Notes under the pieces: generated by a model | What the model was told of the DNA's origin: nothing | Databases searched by the model: none | Seen by the model: the letters and a program-made list of their open reading frames with translations, nothing else | Translations under genes and position numbers: made by a program | Shown here: piece by piece, positions 55,407-64,000 of the stretch | Position numbering within the stretch: the stretch's first letter is position 1 | How the letters are laid out: each line of letters begins with the position of its first letter | From: an unicellular cyanobacterium SU3 | GTDB lineage: Bacteria; Cyanobacteriota; Cyanobacteriia; Cyanobacteriales; Microcystaceae | Length of the DNA: 64,000 nucleotides | Direction of reading: 5' to 3' | Assembly: GCA_002172675.1 (NCBI GenBank) | Contig: NETF01000072.1 | Span: forward strand, 1-64,000

Positions 55407-57485
55407 ATAATTAATCAAAATTCTTTGCCTTACTCTGTTAGTATTGTTCTGTTTACTAGATATCCCGATCCAGGAAAGGTAAAAACCCGTTTAGCTTGGG
55501 ATATTGGCGATCGCACAGCAGCAGAAATTCATCGTTATCTCATGAGTAAAATGTTGAGGATATTACTTCGTGAGATGGATGGGGTTAATATTATTGTAAA
55601 TTACACAGGAGTCGATACTGTCAGCAAAATGATCGACAGTTTTGATCCTGATTTACTATTAGATATCAAGCAAAATATTAAGTCTGATGTCCTTTCTTTT
55701 ATTCAACAACCATCTTCCTCTTTTGGGGAACGAATGAATGCGATCGCTAAACAGTTAGAAAAAGTAATAATAATCGGATCTGATATCCCAGGCATTACTG
55801 CTAATATTTTAAATGAAGCTATCGAATGTATAAACCAAGATAAAGCAGCGATCGCTTTAACTAAAGATGAGGGTTACTATCTCATTGCTTTACCTTATTA
55901 TCGTGACGTTTTTACTCCCATTAATTATGGTTTAGAAAATGTTTATCAACAGACTTATGCTTTGATGCAAAAAAACTATCCTTCTGCATCTATTCTTAAC
56001 CATACTTTAGTCGATATTGATGAAGTTAAGGATCTTCAATCTCTCAGATTAACACAGTTAATAGAACAAAATCAAATTGAATTTTCAGTTATTATTCCTA
56101 CTTTAAACGAAGTTAATTCTATTTATAATACTTTAGTTAATATAGTTAAGCAGGCCAAAACAGTAAATAATATAGAAATTTTAGTCATTGATGGAGGAAG
56201 TGAAGATAATACGTTACAACGGGTTGAAGAGTTTAAAAAAGACTATCCCCATATTTTAATACAGTCATTAACTATATCATCTTTAGGTCGTGCTTTTCAG
56301 ATGAATACAGGGTTAAGACATTCATCAGGGAAGTATCTGATTTTTTGTCATGCAGATACCTTATTACCATCAGAATGGGACAAAAAAATCGTATCAGTAT
56401 TAAACAATGAAAATGTGAAATTAGCTTATTTTGAATTACAATTTAACTCTGATCATTTAGGATTAAAATGGGTTGCTTGGACAGCTAATAATATCAGGCG
56501 ATCGCCTTATGGGGATCAAGTTTTTTGTATCAGACGAAATTATTTTAAAGCAGTAGGAGGGTTTGATTATCTTTCTTTGTTAGAAGATGTTACTTTATTT
56601 GACAATAAAATTCGTTATCAACATTGTCAGAAAATTCCTGAAACTGTCACCACAAATGCACGTAAATATAGTAATCAAAACAATGAATATAGTTACTTAT
56701 CTATTTTTAAAAATGTTAGTAAAAATTTAGCTATCATGGTAGGGACAAAAGCTTTAAAGTTACCCGCTTGTCAATTAAGAAAAATTCATTATGCTTCATC
56801 CCCTAACTCTGAATTATTAGAAGTTCCTTTTCAAGATAAAATCTATACATTCAAGTACCATTTTCCTAACAAATTAGGTCATAAACTTTCAATCTGGAGA
56901 AAAGTATATTATCAACAATCAATGAACGAATTAATTCCTAAAATTTTAAAATATTGTCAAGGTAATGATATTTTTATTAATACTAAAGCCAATGTAGGTA
57001 TTGTTAGCTGTTTACTGAGTATGAAATTAGCTAAATATCGCATCAAAACTGATATTATTGCCTTTGAACCTGTTCCTTATCTTTATCACATTTTTAAAGA
57101 AAATTACGATCTTTATATTAATGAAACAAGAAATAAAATTTATCTAGAAAATTTAGCTTTAGAAGATAAAAAGAAAAAAAATAATCTTAACGAAATCAAA
57201 CAAATAGCTTTAGATGATTATCAGTTTCCTATTAAGAAAAAAATTAGTATTATTAAAATAGACTTAGACGGAAAGGAATACAATGTACTCAAAGGAATGA
57301 TAAATATAGTTAAAAAACATCAGCCTATTTTAGTCTTAACCTCATCAATCAGTTTATTTGATCATAATCAAAGTGAGGCTAAAAATGATATTAACCCTAG
57401 TTTGAACTTACTTAATAAGTTAAACTATCAAATACATAAATGTAGTTTGATGAATTATATTGCTTATCCTAAGCACAAAATATAA
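55407..57485 (+). CDS. three-module protein: DUF2064 nucleotidyltransferase-like + GT2 glycosyltransferase + FkbM-like methyltransferase
   Basis: The first 220 residues match the TIGR04282/DUF2064 family (LFTRYPDPGKVKTRLA; EKVIIIGSDIPGIT). Residues about 223-450 are a TIGR04283 family 2 glycosyltransferase (FSVIIPTLNEVNSIY; IDGGSEDNTLQ; FCHADTLLP). The last 200 residues look like an FkbM-type methyltransferase (IAFEPVPYLYHIFKENY; IIKIDLDGKEYNVLKG). The three together suggest one sugar- or lipid-modifying pathway. AGGAG at 55391 sits before ATA at 55407, where an ATG could once have been; TTG at 55425 is another possible start. About 693 residues from ATA or 686 from TTG. Confidence 0.8.
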   Translation: MINQNSLPYSVSIVLFTRYPDPGKVKTRLAWDIGDRTAAEIHRYLMSKMLRILLREMDGVNIIVNYTGVDTVSKMIDSFDPDLLLDIKQNIKSDVLSFIQQPSSSFGERMNAIAKQLEKVIIIGSDIPGITANILNEAIECINQDKAAIALTKDEGYYLIALPYYRDVFTPINYGLENVYQQTYALMQKNYPSASILNHTLVDIDEVKDLQSLRLTQLIEQNQIEFSVIIPTLNEVNSIYNTLVNIVKQAKTVNNIEILVIDGGSEDNTLQRVEEFKKDYPHILIQSLTISSLGRAFQMNTGLRHSSGKYLIFCHADTLLPSEWDKKIVSVLNNENVKLAYFELQFNSDHLGLKWVAWTANNIRRSPYGDQVFCIRRNYFKAVGGFDYLSLLEDVTLFDNKIRYQHCQKIPETVTTNARKYSNQNNEYSYLSIFKNVSKNLAIMVGTKALKLPACQLRKIHYASSPNSELLEVPFQDKIYTFKYHFPNKLGHKLSIWRKVYYQQSMNELIPKILKYCQGNDIFINTKANVGIVSCLLSMKLAKYRIKTDIIAFEPVPYLYHIFKENYDLYINETRNKIYLENLALEDKKKKNNLNEIKQIALDDYQFPIKKKISIIKIDLDGKEYNVLKGMINIVKKHQPILVLTSSISLFDHNQSEAKNDINPSLNLLNKLNYQIHKCSLMNYIAYPKHKI

Positions 57486-57694
57486 GTTAAAATAAACAGG
57501 GATTAGCATTTTGTCTTGAGAGTTATCTTATGTGAATAAGTTAGATAAAAAAGACTGTTATCAGCATTTTGTAGTTAATAAGTCTTATTTATTCGATTAT
57601 CCTGATTTGTTTAAGTTGCAGTTTTCTCTAAATTGCTTAAGATAAAGGAATAAACTTATACTGGTTTCCAGGATCTAAAGGTAAAGATAACTCC

Positions 57695-59461
57695 ATGCTC
57701 TCGTTATTGCAGATTAAAAATTTTGCGTTAGTCGATCGCTTAACCCTACAGTTTGGTCAAGGGTTGAATGTGTTGACAGGGGAAACCGGGGCCGGAAAAT
57801 CTATCATACTCGATGCAATTGACGTTGTACTAGGGGGAAAAGTTAATAACCGTCTCATTCGTCAAGGAACTCAACACGCATCCCTAGAAGCAACTTTTGA
57901 GGGGAATAAGAAGGTATTAGAGTGGTTACAACAGCAAGAAATTGATCCTTTGGATGATGGGACTGTGGTATGTTTACGAGAGTTGTCCTTAACAGGGGAA
58001 ACTGTGCGATCGCGCTCTCGGATTAATGGTGTTCTCGTAAACTTGCAATTAATGGCACAATTCCGCGATTTTCTCGTAGAAATCACCGCACAAGGTCAAA
58101 CCGTCCAATTAATGGATGCAACCCGACAACGGGAATTATTGGATCTCTATGGGGGGAATATTATCCTCAAACAACGAAAGTTAGTAGAATCTGCTTACGA
58201 AAATAGTAAAAAAGCAGAAAAAGCTCTAGAAAAACGCAAGAAATCGGAACAGGAACGACTGCAACGCCTCGATTTATTAGAATATCAATTAAAAGAACTG
58301 GATGAAGCACAATTAAGCGATCCCGATGAACTTGAACAACTCGAACAAGAACGCGATCGCCTTTCTCATGTGGTAGAGTTACAAAAATTAAGTTACGAAA
58401 CCTATCAACTTCTCTATCAAAATGATAGCGGAGAACCAGCGATCGCCGATCGTCTGGGAGAAGCAGAAATGCTCTTGACAGATATGACAGAATATGATAA
58501 GGAAATTGAGCCATTATTAGAGATGATACAATCTGCTTTAACTCAGGTAGTAGAAGCAGGACAAGAGATAAATAGCTATGGGGACAGACTAGAAGCCGAT
58601 CCCCAGAGATTAACAGAAGTAGAAGAGAGAATTAACTTAATTAAGCGTATTTGTCGCAAATATGGACCCAATTTATCAGATGCGATTAGTTTCTATGAGA
58701 AATTAAAGGCAGAATTAGATGAATTAAATGATAGTGAACAGTCCATTGAAAAGCTAGAAAAAGAGTACGATATTGCTTACGAAAACTTAGTTAAAATCTG
58801 TCAAGACTTAACCCTATTAAGACAGAAAGCAGCCACAAAATTAGAGAAACAATTAGTCAAAGAATTGAAACCTTTAGCTATGGATAAAGTGGTTTTTGTC
58901 TGTCAAATTACCCCTTGTTCTCCTAGTATCAATGGTAGTGATAAAGTAGTGTTTTATTTTAGTCCCAACCCGGGGGAAAAAATACAACCCCTATCCCGTA
59001 CTGCATCAGGGGGAGAAATGAGTCGTTTTCTTTTAGCATTAAAAGCGTGTTTTGCGAAGTCAGAAAAATCTTCAAGTACCTTAATTTTTGACGAAATTGA
59101 TGCTGGGGTATCGGGAAAAGTTGCCCAAGCGATCGCAGAAAAATTACATAGTTTAAGCGAAACCTATCAAGTTTTATGTGTTACTCATCAACCCTTAGTC
59201 GCAGCGATGGCCGAAAATCATTTCCGTGTAGAAAAACAAATTATAGAAGAGTTATCTAAACTAGAAAACGAAGAAAATGGACAATTAAGTTTACCTGAAC
59301 TCAGAACAGTTGTAAGGGTAAAAGCATTAGAAAATATTCAAACCAGAAGAGAAGAATTAGCGCAATTAACGGGGGGACACTCTTCAGAAGATGCAATGGA
59401 GTTTGCAACATCATTATTAGTTAAAGCAGAATCTTATCGCTTGGGGAAGCAGTCAATTTAG
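57695..59461 (+). CDS. recN: DNA repair protein RecN
   Basis: RecN is an SMC-like ATPase that holds broken DNA ends together in recombination repair. The 588-residue protein starts MLSLLQIKNFALVDRLTLQF with Walker A GETGAGKS (29-36), has two coiled-coil arms in the middle, and ends with signature TASGGEMSRFLLALK, Walker B TLIFDEIDAG and VTHQPLVAA. All elements are present. It follows a 200-base spacer after the three-module gene. Confidence 0.96.
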   Translation: MLSLLQIKNFALVDRLTLQFGQGLNVLTGETGAGKSIILDAIDVVLGGKVNNRLIRQGTQHASLEATFEGNKKVLEWLQQQEIDPLDDGTVVCLRELSLTGETVRSRSRINGVLVNLQLMAQFRDFLVEITAQGQTVQLMDATRQRELLDLYGGNIILKQRKLVESAYENSKKAEKALEKRKKSEQERLQRLDLLEYQLKELDEAQLSDPDELEQLEQERDRLSHVVELQKLSYETYQLLYQNDSGEPAIADRLGEAEMLLTDMTEYDKEIEPLLEMIQSALTQVVEAGQEINSYGDRLEADPQRLTEVEERINLIKRICRKYGPNLSDAISFYEKLKAELDELNDSEQSIEKLEKEYDIAYENLVKICQDLTLLRQKAATKLEKQLVKELKPLAMDKVVFVCQITPCSPSINGSDKVVFYFSPNPGEKIQPLSRTASGGEMSRFLLALKACFAKSEKSSSTLIFDEIDAGVSGKVAQAIAEKLHSLSETYQVLCVTHQPLVAAMAENHFRVEKQIIEELSKLENEENGQLSLPELRTVVRVKALENIQTRREELAQLTGGHSSEDAMEFATSLLVKAESYRLGKQSI

Positions 59462-59499
59462 AACCAATAATTGAGGTTCAATCCTTTAAACTAATAAGT

Positions 59500-59565
59500 A
59501 TGATGCTTATTTTAACTCTATTTATTTTAATTTTATCCTGGGGAGTTTTAACCTTAGTTCATTAA
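59500..59565 (+). CDS. possible 21-residue membrane peptide
   Basis: ATG 59500 opens a single hydrophobic helix, MLILTLFILILSWGVLTL, ending at TAA 59563-59565. The size recalls single-span photosynthetic subunits, but I recognise none. It may be chance. Confidence 0.2.
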   Translation: MMLILTLFILILSWGVLTLVH

Positions 59566-59600
59566 ATAACTAAACCGTAAACTGTATTGACAACCTAAAA

Positions 59601-60395
59601 ATGACTTTAACAAAACTCACCAAAGAATTATTAACGAATCAGTTCAAACAGATAAAAGTAATTGCTACTGACATTGATGGAACTTTAACTAAAAAAGGTG
59701 AATTTAGTAGTCAATTATTATCAACGCTAGAACAATTACAAAAACATAATATACAAGTTATACTGATTACAGGAAGATCAGCCGGATGGTGTCAAGGACT
59801 TGTTAATTATTTGCCTGTTTGGGGTATTATTGCTGAAAACGGAGGGGTTTATTGTTTAAAAGACAATCAAGAAATAACCCCTTTAACAGCTATTAATGAT
59901 ATAAAAAAACATCGTAAATCATTACAGTATAACTTTGAATATTTAAAGTCTCAATTTCCTCAGTTAATAACCTCTAGTGATAATCAATTTAGAATTACAG
60001 ACTGGACATTTGATTGTCATGAATTAACACAAGGAGAATTACTAAATATCAAACAAATTTGTGATAAAAATAACTGGGGATTTACCTATAGTCATATTCA
60101 AGGACATCTTAAACCCATCGAACAGAATAAAGCAAAAGCATTAATGATGATTAAAGAAACATATTTCAAACAATTATCTTTTCAAGAAATTATGACCGTA
60201 GGAGATAGTCCTAATGATGAAAGTTTATTTAATGCTGATATATTTCCTATTTCGGTTGGGGTTAGTAATATTCTGAAATATACAGAAAGATTACAATATA
60301 AACCTATCTATCTAACTAACTTATCAGAAATTTATGGATTTTGTGAGTTAGCAAACTTTTTGATTGAACTTAAGAAAAGACTAGATTATGAATAA
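59601..60395 (+). CDS. HAD-family phosphatase (Cof/mannosyl-3-phosphoglycerate phosphatase-like)
   Basis: The 264-residue protein has HAD motif I IATDIDGTLT, motif II LITGRSA, and the C-terminal motif IV GDSPNDESLF, with an inserted cap of the IIB type. These enzymes dephosphorylate sugars or phosphoglycosyl compounds. A link to compatible-solute metabolism is possible, but ggpP-type partners are not adjacent, so substrate is unassigned. Confidence 0.85.
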   Translation: MTLTKLTKELLTNQFKQIKVIATDIDGTLTKKGEFSSQLLSTLEQLQKHNIQVILITGRSAGWCQGLVNYLPVWGIIAENGGVYCLKDNQEITPLTAINDIKKHRKSLQYNFEYLKSQFPQLITSSDNQFRITDWTFDCHELTQGELLNIKQICDKNNWGFTYSHIQGHLKPIEQNKAKALMMIKETYFKQLSFQEIMTVGDSPNDESLFNADIFPISVGVSNILKYTERLQYKPIYLTNLSEIYGFCELANFLIELKKRLDYE

Positions 60396-60569
60396 AAAGC
60401 CATTATAATCTAATCTATTGAATTGATATCTTGCATCAGAAAAAATAAACTTAATAATTATAATAATGTGATCAATTCTGAATAATAAGCTATAAAAATT
60501 GAACACTTTTGCCTTTTGTCTCTTGCCTATCCTCACTATCTAGTTTTATCGAAGCTGCAAGATATGAGT

Positions 60570-62120
60570 TTATCTTGAGTTAGTATTTAATTTTAATACT
60601 CTCATAATAATGCCAACAATAAAGACAATAATGATTCCTAATATAATATAACTCAAGGGATTCGCTAAATAGAGATAAGGAATTTCTAGGACTATTTTTT
60701 CAAGGAAATCAGGTAACGTAAAACGAACCAAGAAACCTAAAACAAAAGAAATCACAACCGCAATAACTAGCCACATTACAATACGAATAGTATTATAAAT
60801 TGAAGTCACAGAAGGTTGAGGCCATCCTAAAGAAGGTTTTCCAGGTTGAAAAGAATTCCCCTCTAATATCCAATCTGCTAATTGTTTGATTAATGGTGTT
60901 TTTCGACTTGGTTTATAATTCAAATATTCAACATGACTTAACAAATGTATTCCCTCTGCTTTATATGCAATTTCTTGGGGTTGTTGCTTATTTCCAGTGG
61001 TTTTAAAATTAAAAAATTCAGTTTTTCCTGCCACTGGATCTGTAGGATCGTAAATATTTAACCATTCAAACTTAGGGTTAAAAACACTGTTATCTTTATT
61101 AATAGGAACAATCGCCGGCCAAACCACGCCAAATTTACTTAAAGGAGAACCATAAGTAACAAATCCTTGCAACTTTTTAAACAATTCAGAACGAGAAATA
61201 ATATCATCGTTATTTAACCAAGCAGGACGAGAAGGAAACATATTTTCTTCTTCTTCTGGTGTTAGACTTGCCTCTGCTTTATGAGATTTAAAATCTGATT
61301 GAGTTTTCCATTTTTTCCATAATTCTTGATTCAAATAATTCGGTAAAGCTTCCTCTGTTTCCATTATGCCATTAAACGCAACAACGGTTCCTAAACTATG
61401 AGATAAAACATACCAGCGATCATAATCTCTCAAACTCATTTTTACTAATCCTTTTACCATCCGTCGTCGAACGGAAACACGGGGAGGTTGTCCTAAATCT
61501 ATTAAAGGGCCTTTTCCTGTTCTTGTTCCTTCTTGATAAAGCTTAATATCCCCTAAATATTGAACTAAAATGTCAGGTCGTAAATCAAAGCCTAATACTT
61601 TACGTAAAATAACACTTAAAAACGAAAGAACAGGAAGAACTAACAAAATAACTAAAGAGACCCAAAAAAACCTTAAGCGACCTTTCCAGTCCATCTCAGG
61701 TCTGTTTCCCTTCATATCTTCAGGCGGCCTAACTTTATTACTTGTTGCTAAATTAGGATTCTTATATTGTTTTCTTGACCATAAAGATAAACCCCAAGCC
61801 CAAAAACTGAGTTCCGTTTTTAAAGTAGCTGGATCTCCGAGATCAGCCCACCAAACTTCACTAAAAGCTAACTCGGTTATCTGATTATTTTTATCTTTAA
61901 CTTCAATAATAAGAGGTTCTTTATCATCAGCTTCCCAAGTTTGTTGACTAGCTCCGTAAGCTCCTGTATTTTGATCGTTAATAATAATTCTAACTTGAAG
62001 ATTTTTTTGTTTATCAGCTTTTAAAGCCGTTGCCATATCCCTAACAATTTCTTCAACTGTCTCAAATTTCTTCTGTTCACCAATACCGTGAACCACTAAA
62101 ATTCCAACTTTTGTCACCAT
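60570..62120 (-). CDS. membrane-anchored alpha/beta hydrolase-like protein
   Basis: The 516-residue protein starts VTKVGILVVHGIGEQ, an oxyanion-type HGxG phrase (His11), and has a nucleophile-like SHSLG (Ser242) and a late His in LLSHVEYLNY, fitting a hydrolase triad with an Asp between (YDPTDPVAG). Between the HGIG part and the Ser lies a membrane span (about 150-172), and two more spans close the C-terminus (about 435-460 and 485-508). It therefore resembles a lipase or esterase tethered to the membrane. I know no named family. Confidence 0.65.
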   Translation of the reverse strand: MVTKVGILVVHGIGEQKKFETVEEIVRDMATALKADKQKNLQVRIIINDQNTGAYGASQQTWEADDKEPLIIEVKDKNNQITELAFSEVWWADLGDPATLKTELSFWAWGLSLWSRKQYKNPNLATSNKVRPPEDMKGNRPEMDWKGRLRFFWVSLVILLVLPVLSFLSVILRKVLGFDLRPDILVQYLGDIKLYQEGTRTGKGPLIDLGQPPRVSVRRRMVKGLVKMSLRDYDRWYVLSHSLGTVVAFNGIMETEEALPNYLNQELWKKWKTQSDFKSHKAEASLTPEEEENMFPSRPAWLNNDDIISRSELFKKLQGFVTYGSPLSKFGVVWPAIVPINKDNSVFNPKFEWLNIYDPTDPVAGKTEFFNFKTTGNKQQPQEIAYKAEGIHLLSHVEYLNYKPSRKTPLIKQLADWILEGNSFQPGKPSLGWPQPSVTSIYNTIRIVMWLVIAVVISFVLGFLVRFTLPDFLEKIVLEIPYLYLANPLSYIILGIIIVFIVGIIMRVLKLNTNSR

Positions 62121-62392
62121 GAGAATAACTCCTATTTTTTATTTTAAAAAATACAAGATATTTTTTGAGGATTGATAGGGTTATTTTAACTGAGATTCAC
62201 TAAACAATTAGATAAATTTTTATTACATTCGCTGTTTAAAATATATTTTTTTAGTAAATAAAATTATCAATTATTAATCATTTACCCAAGCTTGCTAGTT
62301 CTCCACGCCGAAGACGCAACTATGGTATTCTATTGTGAAACTTACAACAGATTAAAAATCTTTTAGTAAAACTCCCTAATCTCATAGTTTTC

Positions 62393-63271
62393 ATGACGAC
62401 TCAACTCTCCTCTTATGAATTCGAGGTTGTCACAGTCAACCCCCAAGGCGAAATTACTCAACGGGAAAACAAAAAAACCTTATATTTCCTAGAAAAATTA
62501 GAACACGAATCCACCTTAGAAATGGTAGCCATTCCAGGGGGAACCTTTTATATGGGTTCTTTGAAGACAGAAGAAGGATGTTTATCTTCCCAAACCCCTC
62601 AACACTTAGTCACCCTCAAACCCTTTTGGATAAGTAAATATCCCATCACTCAACACCAATGGAAAGCTGTAGCAAAACTGCCTTGTATTAAACAATCTCT
62701 TGATCCTGAACCGGCTAATTTTTCTGACCCAAATCGTCCTGTTGAACAGGTTTCTTGGTACGATGCTCAAGAATTTTGTGCTAGGTTATCCGGATATAGT
62801 AAACGGTCTTATTATCTGCCTAGTGAAGCCCAATGGGAATATGCTTGTCGTGCTAATACTAGCACCCCTTTTCATTTTGGGGAAACCATAACTACAAACT
62901 TAGCTAACTATTCAGGGGTTAATTGGGAGTATCAAGGAAAAGTTTGCAGTAAAGGGTCTTATCGTCAAGGTCCATCGGGAGAAGATCGACGGGAAACCAC
63001 TCCCGTAGGACATTTTGGAGTCGCTAATAGTTTCGGACTCTATGATATGTACGGTAATGTCCGAGAATGGTGCGAGGATCTCTGGCATAAGAATTATGTG
63101 GGTTCTCCTGATAATGGCCAAGCTTGGATCAGCCATAGTGAGGAAACCAGACGAGTCCTCAGAGGTGGATCATGGAATTGTTCTCCCCATAAATGCCGTT
63201 CAGCTTACCGAGCTAAACTTGATCCCCTGACATCTCTGTATGATATTGGCTTTCGTGTCGTTCATTATTAA
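62393..63271 (+). CDS. formylglycine-generating enzyme (SUMF1) family protein keeping CxxxxC
   Basis: The 292-residue protein shows the SUMF1/FGE fold: MVAIPGGTFYMGS, QVSWYDAQEFCARLS, LPSEAQWEYACRA and FGLYDMYGNVREWCEDLW. Near the end RGGSWNCSPHKCRS places Cys263 and Cys268 in the CxxxxC spacing of true FGE, where many relatives have only one. FGE oxidises a Cys in sulfatases; relatives modify other targets, such as EgtB. It lies just upstream of ccmK3. Confidence 0.85.
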   Translation: MTTQLSSYEFEVVTVNPQGEITQRENKKTLYFLEKLEHESTLEMVAIPGGTFYMGSLKTEEGCLSSQTPQHLVTLKPFWISKYPITQHQWKAVAKLPCIKQSLDPEPANFSDPNRPVEQVSWYDAQEFCARLSGYSKRSYYLPSEAQWEYACRANTSTPFHFGETITTNLANYSGVNWEYQGKVCSKGSYRQGPSGEDRRETTPVGHFGVANSFGLYDMYGNVREWCEDLWHKNYVGSPDNGQAWISHSEETRRVLRGGSWNCSPHKCRSAYRAKLDPLTSLYDIGFRVVHY

Positions 63272-63344
63272 TTAGCATAGGACAATCCCTATCGTGATAT
63301 GATAGGTGAGCAAGAAAAACCATGCTTTTCCCATCATTACCCTT

Positions 63345-63656
63345 ATGCCTCAAGCCGTTGGTGTTATTCAAACTGTAGGATTCCCCGCCGTGTTAGCAGC
63401 AGCTGATGCAATGGTCAAAGGAGCAAGGGTGACAATTGTTTATTCTGATAAAGCCGAACGTGGAGAATTTTTAGTAGCTGTTCGCGGGCCTGTTTCTGAG
63501 GTAAAAATTGCTATGGAAGCAGGAAAAGAAGCGGCTGAAAAATCCTACAACGGTAAGATATCGAGTCATTACATTGTCCCTAACCCACCAGAAAATCTGC
63601 TCAGCATCCTACCCCTAGACTTCACAGACGAAGTGGAACCATTTCGCGTTTCATAA
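63345..63656 (+). CDS. ccmK3: carboxysome shell protein CcmK3
   Basis: This BMC-domain protein forms hexamers or mixed hexamers in the carboxysome shell. The 103-residue sequence starts MPQAVGVIQTVGFPAVLAAA (ATG 63345) and has the BMC phrase MEAGKEAAEK with the tail of the CcmK3 type. It is followed about 200 bases later by ccmK4, the usual satellite pair separate from the main ccm operon. The GTG at 63306 would add 13 residues and is not preferred. Confidence 0.9.
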   Translation: MPQAVGVIQTVGFPAVLAAADAMVKGARVTIVYSDKAERGEFLVAVRGPVSEVKIAMEAGKEAAEKSYNGKISSHYIVPNPPENLLSILPLDFTDEVEPFRVS

Positions 63657-63851
63657 AGTTATCAAGATAAAGGATTTAAACACCCTGACTGTTAATTGTG
63701 TTACAGGGTAACTTCCTATGAATTTTGATGATTGCTCTGTCATCGTACCAAAGTTTAACTATTAAACGTCTGACTTCGTTATTGCACCCTTTCACCATAA
63801 AATTAATCCTATTGTTAACAACGCCATCAATCACTATTTAGGAGACTTACT

Positions 63852-64000
63852 ATGACTCAAAAAGCTGTCGGATCAATTGAATCAAAAGGTTTTCCAGGAA
63901 TTTTAGCGGCCGCTGACGCTATGGTTAAAGCAGGAAGAATTACCATTGTTGGTTATATTCGAGCAGGAAGCGCCCGTTTTACCCTCAACATTCGCGGAGA
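63852..64000 (+). CDS. ccmK4: carboxysome shell protein CcmK4, cut by window end
   Basis: ATG 63852 opens MTQKAVGSIESKGFPGILAA, the CcmK4-like start, and the pore-region phrase TIVGYIRAGSARFTL follows. Only the first 49 codons are in the window. A GGAGAC ribosome site lies 6 bases before the ATG. Together with ccmK3 it should form CcmK3-CcmK4 heterohexamers that add to the shell. Confidence 0.9.
   Translation, partial: MTQKAVGSIESKGFPGILAAADAMVKAGRITIVGYIRAGSARFTLNIRG

Noticed and set aside
1-64000. CRISPR arrays, prophage and biosynthetic gene clusters
   Set aside because: No array of evenly spaced identical repeats with unique spacers, no phage structural genes and no NRPS/PKS or precursor-peptide genes were seen on either strand.

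Overview
The window looks like the chromosome of a unicellular, marine or brackish cyanobacterium of the Crocosphaera/Cyanothece type. The evidence is an AT-rich sequence scattered with HIP1 octamers (GCGATCGC); an intron-bearing tRNA-Leu(UAA); and cyanobacterial marker genes: orange carotenoid protein and its recovery protein, Ycf3, PcxA, Ftn2/ZipN, GgpS, a cyanobacterial RNase E and carboxysome CcmK3/CcmK4. The genus is an inference from gene content and style, not from a database match.

Layout. 1-9.6 kb: two small unknown genes, a family 5 solute-binding lipoprotein, and the phosphate uptake block pstS-pstC-pstA-pstB-pstB on the minus strand with a divergent sphX; Pho-box-like repeats lie between pstS and sphX, and heptamer repeats fill the pst spacers. 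9.6-10 kb: trnL-UAA with a 230-nt group I intron. 10.1-15.4 kb: a PepSY-type membrane protein, then the photoprotection pair ocp-frp lying between two paralogous AAA+ ATPase genes, one of them interrupted by a single TAA codon. 15.5-23 kb: a PPC-domain secreted protein, cobS, a two-gene membrane module whose second protein resembles the cyanobacterial TRADD-N-associated 2TM family, an AEC permease, a cupin, a Cys-repeat lipoprotein, nrdB and pdhA. 23-33.4 kb: ftn2, a methyltransferase fragment, rpsU, a receiver-only regulator, a RecB/AddB-like protein, pcxA, a sugar ABC permease, ycf3, gatC and the SRP RNA. 33.4-46 kb: hisF, a retropepsin-like protease, a cysteine desulfurase, rne with a long leader, a sugar ABC ATPase, a proline-rich lipoprotein, pyk and a thioredoxin. 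46-57.5 kb: ggpS (compatible solute synthesis), a PEP-CTERM protein, a RelE-type toxin-antitoxin pair, a CrtI/CrtH-like oxidoreductase, an MgtC-family protein, a 21-bp tandem repeat block, a molybdopterin enzyme and a three-module glycosyltransferase/methyltransferase protein. 57.5-64 kb: recN, a HAD phosphatase, a membrane-anchored alpha/beta hydrolase, an FGE-like protein that keeps both active-site cysteines, and the ccmK3-ccmK4 satellite locus cut by the window end.

Most genes are housekeeping and stress functions typical of these bacteria: phosphate scavenging, light protection, osmoprotection, carbon fixation and RNA processing. No CRISPR array, complete insertion sequence, prophage or secondary-metabolite cluster was seen. 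The parts least explained by known biology are the membrane pair at 17.7-18.6 kb, the three-module enzyme at 55.4-57.5 kb, the membrane hydrolase at 60.6-62.1 kb and the Cys-repeat lipoprotein at 20.3 kb. Several genes carry single lesions (an ochre codon at 11254-11256; one-base indels in A runs near 17775 and 36180) that are either young pseudogenes or sequencing errors.
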